A stretch of DNA of 57,941 bases. Origin: DASPRG01 sp963796125 (GTDB taxonomy: Bacteria > Nitrospirota > Thermodesulfovibrionia > Thermodesulfovibrionales > SM23-35). The position numbers and the translations under genes were made by a program. Location of the stretch: positions 1-57,941 of the forward strand of contig CAWCKM010000035.1 of the NCBI GenBank assembly GCA_963796125.1, given 5' to 3'. The notes under the pieces were generated by a model. The model saw only the letters and a program-made list of their open reading frames with translations, searched no databases and had not been told where the DNA came from. Each line of letters begins with the position of its first letter. The first letter of the stretch is position 1. Below, one piece after another: positions 26,182-35,469 of the stretch.

Positions 26182-27972
26182 TCAGGTTTGTTTAGGTACT
26201 TTTTCTGTACCCAGGAACTGCAGGCTATAAAGCTCCCGATAAAGACCGCCCTGTGAGATCAGTTCTTCATGGTTGCCCTGCTGGACTATCATGCCCTGAT
26301 TCATGACAAATATCCTTGTGGCTTTTTGAACTGTTGAAGGTCTGTGGGCTATGACGATTGTTGTTCTGCCCTCCATGAGTTTTTCCAGTGCCTTCTGAAC
26401 AATGTGCTCCGATTCCATATCAAGGAACGATGTGGCTTCGTCCAATATTAGGATATTCGGATTTCTCAAAACAGCACGGGCGATGGTAATCCTCTGTTTC
26501 TGTCCCCCCGAAAGTTTTACTCCACGTTCTCCAATCCTTGTTTCATAGCCTTCCGAAAGTTCCAGGATGAATTCATGGGCATAAGCAGCCTTTGCAGCCT
26601 CAATAATCTCCTCTTCCTTTGCATCTGGACGACCATAAAGTATGTTAGCCTTCACTGTTTCATCGAATAAGATCAGATCCTGGGAAACCAATCCCAGATT
26701 CTTTCGGAGAGATCGAAGAGACAGGTTTCTTGTATCAACTCCGTCTACAAAGATATTTCCCTTCGAAGGATACCAGAAGCCGGCTATGAGGTCGACAAGA
26801 GTACTTTTCCCTGCGCCGCTATAACCAACCAGTGCGGCAATTTCACCGAGTTTAATTTCAAGAGAGATATCTTTGAGGGCATAATTCTCTGAGGCAGGAT
26901 ATTTGAACCAGACATTCTCAAATGTAATATGACCTTTGCTCTCTTTTTCGATGCCGCCTTCCTTTTCTGTTTCTATAAGGATGACATCTTCTATCCTTTC
27001 GATGACAGTCCTTGCCTGCTGGAAATTATTATGAACCCTGCTGAGTCTTCTGAGAGGCGTGTACATCATGATAATGGCTGCAATGAAAGAGAAGAAGGAG
27101 CCTGGTGAAGTCTGCCCTGTCATTACCAGATGACCACCGTAAAACAAAATAATGGCTGTGCCTATTCCGCCAAGAATTTCTGTCATTAAAGATGAGAACT
27201 CAGTAATCCTTACTTCTCTCATTATATTCCGGTAGTGATCCACCAACGCCTTTTCATTCCTTTCAGCCATCCCTTTTTCCATCGTGAATGCTTTTATAAT
27301 CTTTATCCCCTGAAGGGTTTCGTGGAGGATTGTCGTAACTTTGGCTATAAATTTTCTTGTATTCATACTCGTCTTCTTCATCCTTGCACCGAACTTACCG
27401 ATGCTAAAGAGAATGAAGGGCATCACAATGAAGGAGAGGAGGGCGAGATCCCATCTCCTGTAAATTGCGACCCAGGCGAGGACGATTACCGTGCCACCTT
27501 CTACAAAGAAATCTCTTATAGTGTATGCTACGGTACTCTGGAAAATTCCTACGTCATTCAGGATCCTTGATACTAAAGAGCCACTGGACGTATTGGTGTA
27601 GTAGGAAAGAGGCAAAGCAAGCAGCTTATCATAAATCTTTTGTCGTAAAGATTTGACTACCTTTGCGCCAATAGAACCCATCAGATAGCTTGTCAGATAG
27701 GTGAACATACCCCTTAACAGAAAAAGGATTATCACGCCAACAGGCAGGGCTATTAAATACCCGGATGATTTCTTAAAAAAAATTGTGTCAAGCGCCGGTT
27801 TAACAGCCCATGCGATAGCTCCATTAATCCCGGACAGGATGAGACTGAAGAATATGGCAGCAACAAGTCTTCCAAGGTAAGGTCTGGAAAGCTGCCAGAG
27901 GATAGAGAGATCATCTCGCCAGTTCTTTTTGTGTTTTGACTTGAAGATTTCGGTTAATTGTGGACCTATCAT
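26182..27972 (-). CDS. msbA: Lipid A export ABC transporter MsbA
   Basis: 596 residues: six membrane helices (residues about 35-330) then an ATPase domain with VGYSGAGKSTLVDLIAG (Walker A), LVSQDLILFDETVKANI (Q-loop), LSGGQKQRITIARA (signature), ILILDEATSFLDMESE (Walker B) and IVIAHRPST (H-loop). As a half-transporter homodimer it flips lipid A-core from the cytoplasmic to the periplasmic leaflet. It overlaps the TupA-like gene by 4 bases and is transcribed with it. Confidence 0.92.
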   Translation of the reverse strand: MIGPQLTEIFKSKHKKNWRDDLSILWQLSRPYLGRLVAAIFFSLILSGINGAIAWAVKPALDTIFFKKSSGYLIALPVGVIILFLLRGMFTYLTSYLMGSIGAKVVKSLRQKIYDKLLALPLSYYTNTSSGSLVSRILNDVGIFQSTVAYTIRDFFVEGGTVIVLAWVAIYRRWDLALLSFIVMPFILFSIGKFGARMKKTSMNTRKFIAKVTTILHETLQGIKIIKAFTMEKGMAERNEKALVDHYRNIMREVRITEFSSLMTEILGGIGTAIILFYGGHLVMTGQTSPGSFFSFIAAIIMMYTPLRRLSRVHNNFQQARTVIERIEDVILIETEKEGGIEKESKGHITFENVWFKYPASENYALKDISLEIKLGEIAALVGYSGAGKSTLVDLIAGFWYPSKGNIFVDGVDTRNLSLRSLRKNLGLVSQDLILFDETVKANILYGRPDAKEEEIIEAAKAAYAHEFILELSEGYETRIGERGVKLSGGQKQRITIARAVLRNPNILILDEATSFLDMESEHIVQKALEKLMEGRTTIVIAHRPSTVQKATRIFVMNQGMIVQQGNHEELISQGGLYRELYSLQFLGTEKVPKQT

Positions 27973-28844
27973 TTACCATTTGTAATACTTACCAAATCAA
28001 GGTACTCACCAAAAATATAATCATACCGCACCGGATCAAAGGGTTTCAAACCATTTTCGGGACTATATGTCAATTCACCAAAATATATTCGGCCGTCGGC
28101 AAAGTACAGGTCGATCCGAACAAATGCAAATTCTTTTGAAAGTTTCCGGCAGATTTGAAGCATATCATCCAGCTTTTCAGGCTTCGCAACAGGTTGAGGA
28201 AGATTTTCATAAAAGAACTTCACAGGCAATTTATTCCAGTCAAGGTCATAAATATCACGCCTGTGATCCGTAAACCTATTGCCATCCACCTGAATAAATC
28301 TGGGTTCGCCGTGGAAACAGAAGAACTTGTAATCCTTTAAGTCGCCGGTTGAATCACTTAAATATTTTTCGATCAGAATGCGCCGTTTCAAGGATTTATA
28401 TTGTGCTTCGCCGTTTTTATTGAAATAGTTTGTTTTCAGCCATGTATTCATCTTTTTGATAGCTGAGTCCCAATCTAATCTTGTTTTGTCCTGAATAATG
28501 ATATTCCAGCCAGACCCATGCGTGGCCTTCATAACAAAAGAATTTGGAAGTGATTTGAAATCGATTTCGTCAGTCTTTTCATAAATTCCAATCAGCGGCA
28601 TTAATAACTCCTCCCCAATCTTTTCTCTTATAAATTCCCTTACATCATATTTGTCAGCATATTTCGAAAACTGTTCCAGATGCCCAAAAACCTTGAGATA
28701 TTGAATTTTTTCAGAGAAGGTTTTCGGATTTTTCAGGTCAGGTTCGTAGCCGTGCCTTCTCTTAAAACGATTCTTTACGTAATTTTCATAACCGAATACG
28801 GCCCACCTGATCTGTCTTAGAAAGTCTCTGACAGCTCTATTCAC
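27969..28844 (-). CDS. TupA-like ATP-grasp enzyme
   Basis: 291 residues: NRFKRRHGYEPDLKNPKTFSEKI start, YADKYDVREFIREKIG, MPLIGIYEKTDEIDF, the ATP-grasp strands FVMKATHGSGWNIII, ILIEKYLSD, DYKFFCFHGEPRFIQV and FVRIDLYFADGRIYFGELTYSPENGL. Matches the TupA-like ATPgrasp family found in cell-surface polysaccharide clusters; the founding member is involved in teichuronopeptide synthesis, suggesting it forms amide bonds or ligates amino acids. It lies next to an asparagine-synthetase-like gene, supporting such decoration. Start ATG at 28844. Confidence 0.85.
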   Translation of the reverse strand: MNRAVRDFLRQIRWAVFGYENYVKNRFKRRHGYEPDLKNPKTFSEKIQYLKVFGHLEQFSKYADKYDVREFIREKIGEELLMPLIGIYEKTDEIDFKSLPNSFVMKATHGSGWNIIIQDKTRLDWDSAIKKMNTWLKTNYFNKNGEAQYKSLKRRILIEKYLSDSTGDLKDYKFFCFHGEPRFIQVDGNRFTDHRRDIYDLDWNKLPVKFFYENLPQPVAKPEKLDDMLQICRKLSKEFAFVRIDLYFADGRIYFGELTYSPENGLKPFDPVRYDYIFGEYLDLVSITNGK

Positions 28845-28904
28845 AGCCGCGATCCTATCAATTTAATTTATTTTTAGACATAGATCAGGTTCTTCTTTAT
28901 ATCT

Positions 28905-30625
28905 TCAGCGATATGTTTGTATGGCTTCATTTAATTCACTTAGTAATATATCCACTGATTCATTATTTATACATAATCGTTTCCATATTGAATAATTCAG
29001 CATATTCCAAAACGTCATAGCTTTTTCGGTTTTAGAAGACTGCATTTTTTTAATTTCTTTCACGTCAAAAACTTTCGAGCAAAGCGGAACAAGAGGCTCA
29101 AATATGCTTCCTCTTTCCCCCCATTTATCCGCTGAGATACCGAAGCTCTGTTTCGGACGATTAATGATAACCTTAGGTATGCCTATCTCCTTTGCCACTT
29201 CTCTCAAGATATTCTTGGAATGCTTTAGCTTTAAACTCCATGGGACTGTATGGATATAATGCAGAAGATTATCATCACCGTATGGATAATGCACAATTTT
29301 CCCTTGATCTTCGCCGAACTTGCTCCAAATGGATTTAGAAATAGATGCCCCTCCTAAAAAACTGACCAGAGTGATTTGATCATAGATTGGACGGTTGTCA
29401 AAAATTTTTATTGTGGAATATCTTCCTTCGATAATATCAAAATCTCTGACCCCAAAATAGTTACAAACCCAGTCTTTGATGCCATAGTAGCCCAATGACC
29501 AGACGTAGATGAGCAGGATCATCCAGGGGTTTGGTCAATCTGCTTCTTATTTCAAGAGTTTATTTACCTGTTTCGATTCCAACGTCGTGATTGATATCCT
29601 GGAAATAGAGATTCAATAGCCGATTTGAACACGAAGACTTATGTCTATAGACACGGCTATTTTTTAAAGACCCAAATGATGAATCCGCTCCCTCTCCTGA
29701 TATTACAATATCTCTATCTTTTGGAAGCTTCCCGAACAGCAAATAAAGCATGACAGACTGCAGATGATGTACAGGTTCCTCAGCAGCAGCTATTGCTCTT
29801 ATGAGCCCACTCAGATATTCTTTGGTATCAAACTCATAGTAGGTATGCTTGCTTTTTAAAGCTTTCAGATGCTGATAAAGCATATTCCTTTTCACGATTA
29901 TTCATGGGATCCTCAAAGGGATAGCCGGTGGAATATGTCTCATCAATCCCATGGATCCTTCTGCAAATCTGATACAGAATTGATGAATCAAGCCCACCGC
30001 TTAGTAGAATTGAAAGCCTTTCCCTGCATGGATTAAATACCCGAATTGATTCAGTCAGCAAATGCAGCGTCCGTTTTGAAATATTTTTCAGGGAATCATT
30101 TTCCTTATCAGGTTCAGGCGGGTCAAATTGTGAAACAGGTTTAATCTGACATTTGTTGTTTAAGTCTACGGATATCCTGCTTCCTGATAGTAATTGCCCG
30201 ATATCTTTATAGAGTGTACGGGGCGGCATAATCAGCCGGTAAATAAAAAATTCAGGCAATGCCTTCTGGTTTTCTTGAATTCTGACTCCTGCTTCACGCA
30301 GCAACTTAATATGTGTTGAACAGAAAAATTCTCCGTCAGAATTTACATGGTAATATACAGGCCTTCCGGATATTGTCGGCTTAAAGATCTCAAGGATATT
30401 TTCATCTTCCCTGAAGGTGATTTCCACCAAACGAATTTCCTGAGACGTATCTGGCAAATCGAATGGAGTTTCAGTGAAGGAAAAACCTTTCTCATTTTTT
30501 CTGAACTTTGATAGAAACGAATCTGTCGCTACCGTGATAAAGAAAGTTTTCTTCTGAAATTCTTTAACTTTCAGCGATTGAAATGAGTCCGCAATCCTTC
30601 TTTTTGTAAATGATACAAGAAACAT
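28905..30625 (-). CDS. Asparagine-synthetase-like protein (AsnB family), frameshifted
   Basis: Three pieces (29834-30625, 29560-29895, 28905-29522) make one chain of about 570 residues. The N-terminal part resembles a glutaminase domain in fold (FFITVATDSF, ISGRPVYYHVNSDGEFFCST) but begins MFLVSF, without the Cys at position 2 that the glutamine hydrolysis site needs. The synthetase part has the PP-loop LSILLSGGLDSSILYQICR, then VISGEGADSSFG and a C-terminal helical region. Such Cys-less AsnB paralogues are common in polysaccharide clusters and may amidate using free ammonia or amines. Frame shifts lie near 29870 and 29540. Confidence 0.8.
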
Positions 30626-30925
30626 ATTTAGACTCTTTAAGTAGCCTCAATTTCTAAAAACTGATAAAGGAATTTATTCCATTAATCTTCCAAAATCTTA
30701 AAAAAATAAAGTAAAAGGAGTCAACAGCAAAACAACTTGTAATTATTGCCTCTGAATAATAATTATCCCCCCTGCTAACAAGGTCATTAATAAGGCGACA
30801 TTGTCATCCCTTTCTGTCATTGCGGCTTGTCCGCAATCCTTCTGGTTTTTCAGAAAAACTCCCGGTTCGCCTCTGGCGAGGAATGACATCACAGTAACTT
30901 TACTTAAAGCCATCTTAGTAATTCC
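30626..30925. other. Intergenic region with a family B-type palindrome
   Basis: Contains an imperfect family A left end near 30682 (ATTAATCTTCCAAAATCTTA) and a palindrome at 30801-30889 running from TTGTCATCCC to GGAATGACA, with GCGGCTTGTCCGC as an inner stem. The family A right end is missing. No gene seen. Confidence 0.6.
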
Positions 30926-32072
30926 TTATATTATATTCCATCCCTTGCCTCTAAGAATGTCTTCGAAAAGACTAACGTATCTATTCACCGTGATATCCAT
31001 ATTAAAATGTGAAAGTGCCCTTTCTTTTGCATCCCTACCAAAGGTTTGTGCAAGGGTCTTATTATTAAGCAAGAATTCAGTAGATGAGGCAATGGCCTTA
31101 GCTGTCCTCGACAGGAACAAGGATGCCAACCTTTTCAGAATTAATTATTTCCCTAAAAGGAGCGATATCAGTTGCTATTACAGCTTTGCCGGCAGCCATA
31201 GCTTCGATAAGCGCTGTGCCTAATCCTTCACAGAGAGATGGTAAAACAAAAATGTCCATTGCCGAAAGTAATTGTGGAATATCTCTGCGGATTCCCAAAA
31301 GGATGGTATTCTTATCGATGCCGAGAGCTTTTATGTGATTCTGTAATTCATCTCTCATGGGACCATCACCAACGATCAAAAGCACTATCTGAGGGAATTT
31401 CTCTCTCAACGCAGCTACTGCATCAAGCAGGTATTTTTGTCCTTTCTGAACAGTGAGCCTTCCGACAGTACCTATAACAGGAGCTTCTGAGGGAATACCA
31501 ATATTTGCTCTCATTGAATTTCTGTTTGTATCGAAAAATCTTTGTGCATCTATTCCATTATAGATTACTGTTACTTTGTCATCCGTAAGGCCATCATATT
31601 TTAGTATATCTCTCTTTACTGTTTCTGAAACAGCAACTACCTTGTCAGTAAATCCTGAGAGGAATTTATTAATGATTCTTCTGTGAAGTTTTCTGTCTCG
31701 CGTATAGACGTTATGCACTGAGGCGACAATGCAGGGTACTTTTGCCAGCCATGCAGCAAGCCTACCATATAGATTTGCATGGTACTGGTGTGTGCGAACT
31801 ATTTTTACATTCCTTGTTTTAATCAGATTATATATATCTTTCACTATTGTCCAATCGAATCTATGTCCAAGTTTGTTCAGGGGAATAACCTCGATCCCGT
31901 CGTTTTCGATTTCCTTTCCAATTTCTCCTTTATCTGAAAGGGAACATACGAGAGGAGATAACTTACTTATGTCATATTTTCTTAGAATAATGGAAATCTG
32001 ATTTTCAACTCCTCCTACAGGAAGCTTCGATATGACATGAAGGATGTTTACCGGGTCCATATGCTTATGCAT
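30926..32072 (-). CDS. GT4-type glycosyltransferase, frameshifted near the C-terminus
   Basis: Frames 31098-32072 and 30926-31129 together encode about 380 residues. N-terminal acceptor domain: NILHVISKLPVGGVENQISII; nucleotide-sugar domain: VIYNGIDAQRFF, VIGTVGRLTVQKGQKYLLDA, LLIVGDGPMRDEL, FVLPSLCEGLGTALIEAMAAGKAVIATD (EX7E motif). The second frame finishes with FGRDAKERALSHFNMDITVNRY. A retaining transferase building the LPS core or a related polysaccharide; donor unknown. It shares an upstream sequence with the other GT4 gene of the island. Confidence 0.85.
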
Positions 32073-32130
32073 GGCAGGGAAATATGTTTTTCCTCAAGGA
32101 TTACTTTATAAAAGTTCCTTAGAAATTATC

Positions 32131-32277
32131 AATTTTTCATACATAACGCCGTCTGAAATGTTTTCAATATATAAAATTGACGTGAGAAATATAAAATATA
32201 CGTATCCTATCATCTGAGAAAACGGATATACATAATATAAAAGGAATATTGGGTAAACAGCAACCAGAGACACGCAA
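32131..32277. repeat. Duplicated divergent promoter region, copy 1
   Basis: This region between a GT4 gene (minus) and a GT39 gene (plus) is repeated at 35041-35177 with substitutions and small indels: shared blocks include GTTTTCAATATATAAAATTG, ATACATAATATAAAAGGAAT and GTAAACAGCAACCAGAGACA. Confidence 0.9.
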
Positions 32278-32282
32278 GACGG

Positions 32283-33889
32283 ATGAATGAATCAAAGGTT
32301 ATAAAAGGAATCCTGATACTCTTTCTTTTCTGTCTACTCCTGAACATCCCATACATACATCTGCGTGAGTTTCAGGGCGAAGAGGGCAGACGGGTCATCA
32401 TCGCGGAGAACATGCTCAAGACCGGTGAGTGGATAGTCCCGACAGTGGAAAATGTGCCTTATTTGAGAAAACCACCTCTCTACAACTGGATTCTGGCAGG
32501 TGGATTCTGGATCACCGGTACTGTATCTGAAACAACAGCGCGGATCCCTTCGGCAGTATCCGCCTTTCTTTCCGCCCTGTGCCTGAGTCTCTTCTGGAGA
32601 AGCGCAGCAAAGATTAAGGACCTCTGGTTCATTCTTCCGGGACTGATCTTTTTGACCTTCACCGACGTTATGGACAAAGCAATACGGGCAGAAATCGATA
32701 TGACTTTTACGATGTTCATAACGCTCGCTATATTTCTCTGGTTTCATCTGCACGAGGTGCGTCAAAAATATACGCTTGCATGGGTCTCGGCTCTCTCTCT
32801 TTTGAGCATAGCTACCCTTGTGAAGGGGGCGCAGGCCCCTGCCTTTTTCTATTGCGGTGTTGTTCCATATCTCATTTACAGGAAAGAAATGAAAAGGATT
32901 TTTTCTATTTCCCACCTTTTGGGCATTCTTGCAGCACTTGTCATTTTTTTTGCATGGTTTGTTCCGTTTGCCGGCAGGATGGGCGTGGAGAGGGTGCTCA
33001 AGTCGTGGTGGCATGAGATCGCTGTCCGTCAGGAACCAATCAGGGCGGGTGGATTCTTTCGGCATCTCCTGGAGTTCCCTGTCCAGTTTATCGCGGCCTA
33101 CATGCCGTGGATTCCCTTTGTTTTGCTGTGGACTCACAAAAGACTCAGAGAACGGGCGACTGACTATCAAAGGATTGTCCTGTACTGTCTCTTCTTCCTC
33201 CTTTTCTCTAATCCCCTTTTACTGGATCTTGCCCGGAGCAAGATTGCGGTATATTATGCCTGTCTCCGGAGCTCTGGCATTGCTGCTTACCGTGCCTGTT
33301 CACATTTGGATACAGGGGAATCACATAAAGCACTCATGGGCTAATCTGTATATCCGTGCTCTCGGCTTTCTGTTGATCGGAGGTGTACTCTCTTCTCCTT
33401 TCTGGGGGACCGAATTCGGTCTGTTTAAGAGAGCCGTACCTGTTTTCCTGCTGGGAACCGTTTTTTTTCTGTCGGTATCTCTTGTGTTTGCGCGGGGAGA
33501 ATATCAAGAAATCGATGGCGCTTCTGCTGCTTACAGTATTGTCGGTGAAAGTCTCCTGGGCATCTTTGTACTTTCCCTATCATGCCGAGCATCTGAGCCA
33601 CTACCGGACGGCAGCAAGAGAGATAAACATGCTGGTGCCCCCGGGCGTTCACCTCTACGATTTCAAGGTCGACAATCCTCATCTCGCCTATTATCTTAAC
33701 CGGCCTGTTACATTGATAAAATTTTTCGATAAAGCACCAATAAAGAACAGTGCCGTTGTCTACATGCGCAGGAAAGACGCGGAAAGACTTGATCTCCGGG
33801 GTCTTTCCTATATCGGCGAGGTAAAAGCGAGAAGAGATTTCTTATCGTTATATAAAGTAGTCAATCAGGAGAGAAGCCATGAAGACTGA
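32283..33889 (+). CDS. GT39/ArnT-like membrane glycosyltransferase (second), frameshifted
   Basis: Pieces 32283-33344, about 33240-33500 and 33383-33889 form one protein of about 530 residues. NIPYIHLREFQGEEGRRVII is the acidic first periplasmic loop; LRKPPLYNWILAG, MDKAIRAEIDMTFTMFITLA and LSIATLVKGAQAPAFF follow, then about six further helices and a periplasmic C-terminal domain (VPPGVHLYDFKVDNPHLAYYLNRPV). Shifts near 33235 and 33510. Like the gene at 24555, it should transfer a lipid-linked sugar at the periplasmic face. Confidence 0.8.
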
Positions 33890-33901
33890 TTGAAAGGATA
33901 T

Positions 33902-35043
33902 TTACCTGTTTGTTACCTGGTTTATCGCTTTAGTAAATTCCTTAGCAGCTTTTTCTATGGGAAAAGCCTCAGCTTTTCTTCTTGCATTTATGCCCATTTT
34001 GTCTTCATTTTCAAAGACAAGAGAAATCTTGCCGGCCAGTTCTTCACTGTTCAACAAGCTATCAAGAATATATCCCTCTTGTCCATTCACGATGAGTTTC
34101 AGCAACACCGTTGTTTTTTGTCGTAATCACAGGAATGCCTGACGCCATTGCCTCTAAAGTGGCATTACTGAATGGGTCATAGAGCGTTGGAAGTACAAAC
34201 AGGTCAGCCGCTGCATAATATTTTTCTATCTCGATCTGAGGTCCAAGAAAAAGTATTTTGTCAGAGATGGCTTTTTCCCTTGCCTGCATCCTGTATTTGT
34301 CTACGTTACCTTTCCCGATAACCAAGACTTTTAAGTCTATATCTTTTATGAAAGAAATAGATTCCACGAGTGTATTGAGTCCTTTTCTTTCAAAGCCTGA
34401 TCCTACAAAAAGAACAACCGGTGAATCTTCAGGGATGGAGAGACTTTTTCTTAAGCTCTTGCGCCACCTCTGCTCTGTTTTCAGGAGAGAATCTTTGCAG
34501 ATCAACACCGTTATAAATAATTGTAATCCTATTTCTATCGACAGCGTAATGATGCATTATTTGCTCTCTTACCATATTTGAGTTCGCAATGATCAGCGGG
34601 GTGGTTTCAAAAAGTTTTTTTTCGAGCGCAAGTAAAGAGAGATGACGAGGATTTATTTTAAAAGAAAGTCTTTTAAACAATGGCTCAATAAATGACCTTA
34701 TTTTTAGCCACTCTGCATGACAGCCTTCTCCTGCCCGATAGATGTCCTGACATGTGGTTCTTTCGAAACTAACAACACAGTCTGCATTCACAGACCTCAG
34801 CAATGAACAAACATTGCGATTGAATGAAAGAACTGACATAAATGGGGTAAAGGTCTTTGTGCTGACCTTATGGAAAAATATGCCATCAGTATTAACCCAT
34901 TTGTTTGCAAAAAAATGAATCTCGTGATCTTTCTTCAGGTGCTTTATTATCTGCTGCAGGTAGTTCTCTGCACCGCCAAAAGGGGAGAACTCCTTTTTTA
35001 TCACGATAAGCTTCTTGCGAGGAATTTCCTTGGGAATTACCAA
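33902..35043 (-). CDS. GT4-type glycosyltransferase, WaaG-like, frameshifted
   Basis: Three pieces (34429-35043, 34062-34508, 33902-34108) give about 375 residues: KLIVIKKEFSPFGGAENYLQQII, then CVVSFERTTCQDIYRAGEGCHAEWL, IANSNMVREQI, IIYNGVDLQRFSPENR, LFVGSGFERKGLNTLVESI, LKVLVIGKGN, FVLPTLYDPFSNATLEAMASGIPVITT. The DIYRAG...CHAEWL and GSGFERKGL segments are those of the WaaG/RfaG group that adds the first hexose to heptosylated LPS core. Shifts near 34470 and 34090. Confidence 0.82.
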
Positions 35044-35177
35044 TTTTTCCTATACCACGGCATCTACAATGTTTTCAATATATAAAATTGACATTAGAAA
35101 TATACTATTCTATCATCAGAAAACGATATACATAATATAAAAGGAATGTTGTGTAAACAGCAACCAGAGACACGCAG
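35041..35177. repeat. Duplicated divergent promoter region, copy 2
   Basis: Second copy of the sequence at 32131-32277, again immediately upstream of a minus-strand GT4 gene. No intact gene follows on the plus strand; only a hydrophobic broken frame (GGLGFLSALFNLILLVV) is seen at 35205-35280. Confidence 0.9.
35088..35116 (+). promoter_or_regulatory. Sigma-70-type promoter within repeat copy 2
   Basis: TTGACA (35088-35093), 17 bases, TATCAT (35111-35116). In copy 1 the matching TTGACG has a longer distance to TATCAT because of an insertion, so the spacing is optimal only here. Confidence 0.55.
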
Positions 35178-35285
35178 CAATATTGATAATCCTGCTAATT
35201 CTTCGGTGGTCTGGGTTTCCTTTCGGCGCTTTTCAATCTAATCTTGCTGGTGGTTGCAACAACTCACGGAGTCTGTAATGAGCTA

Positions 35286-35294
35286 TGGTATAAT
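35286..35294 (+). promoter_or_regulatory. Extended -10 promoter upstream of the FG-GAP protein gene
   Basis: TGGTATAAT, a perfect extended -10, is followed by CGGAGG and an ATG (35322) whose frame ends after five codons (MNKSN). This looks like the original promoter, ribosome binding site and start of the gene, now cut off by repeat 35328-35469. Confidence 0.55.
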
Positions 35295-35327
35295 TACTGG
35301 TAATATTCGGAGGATTCTCTGATGAAC

Positions 35328-35469
35328 AAGAGCAATTAGCTAAGAGCAAACAGCTTTCAGCAAAGAGTAAAGGGCAAAGAACTGTTGGCGAAGATTAAGT
35401 GCTCCTTTCCATGCACTGTGTTCTGTGCTTTTTGCCTTATGCTCTATGCTCTATGCTCTCTGCTTTCCA
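35328..35469. repeat. Iterated-heptamer inverted repeat (family E, copy 2) inside a gene start
   Basis: Left arm of AGAGCAA/AGCTAAG/AGCAAAG-type units, right arm of TGCTCTA/TATGCTC units; the arms pair imperfectly. The right arm is translated as the N-terminus of the following protein. Confidence 0.75.

Noticed and set aside
35205..35300. Hydrophobic frame after repeat copy 2 (GGLGFLSALFNLILLVV)
   Set aside because: Cannot be joined to a start and stop of a sensible gene; kept only as a remark under the repeat.
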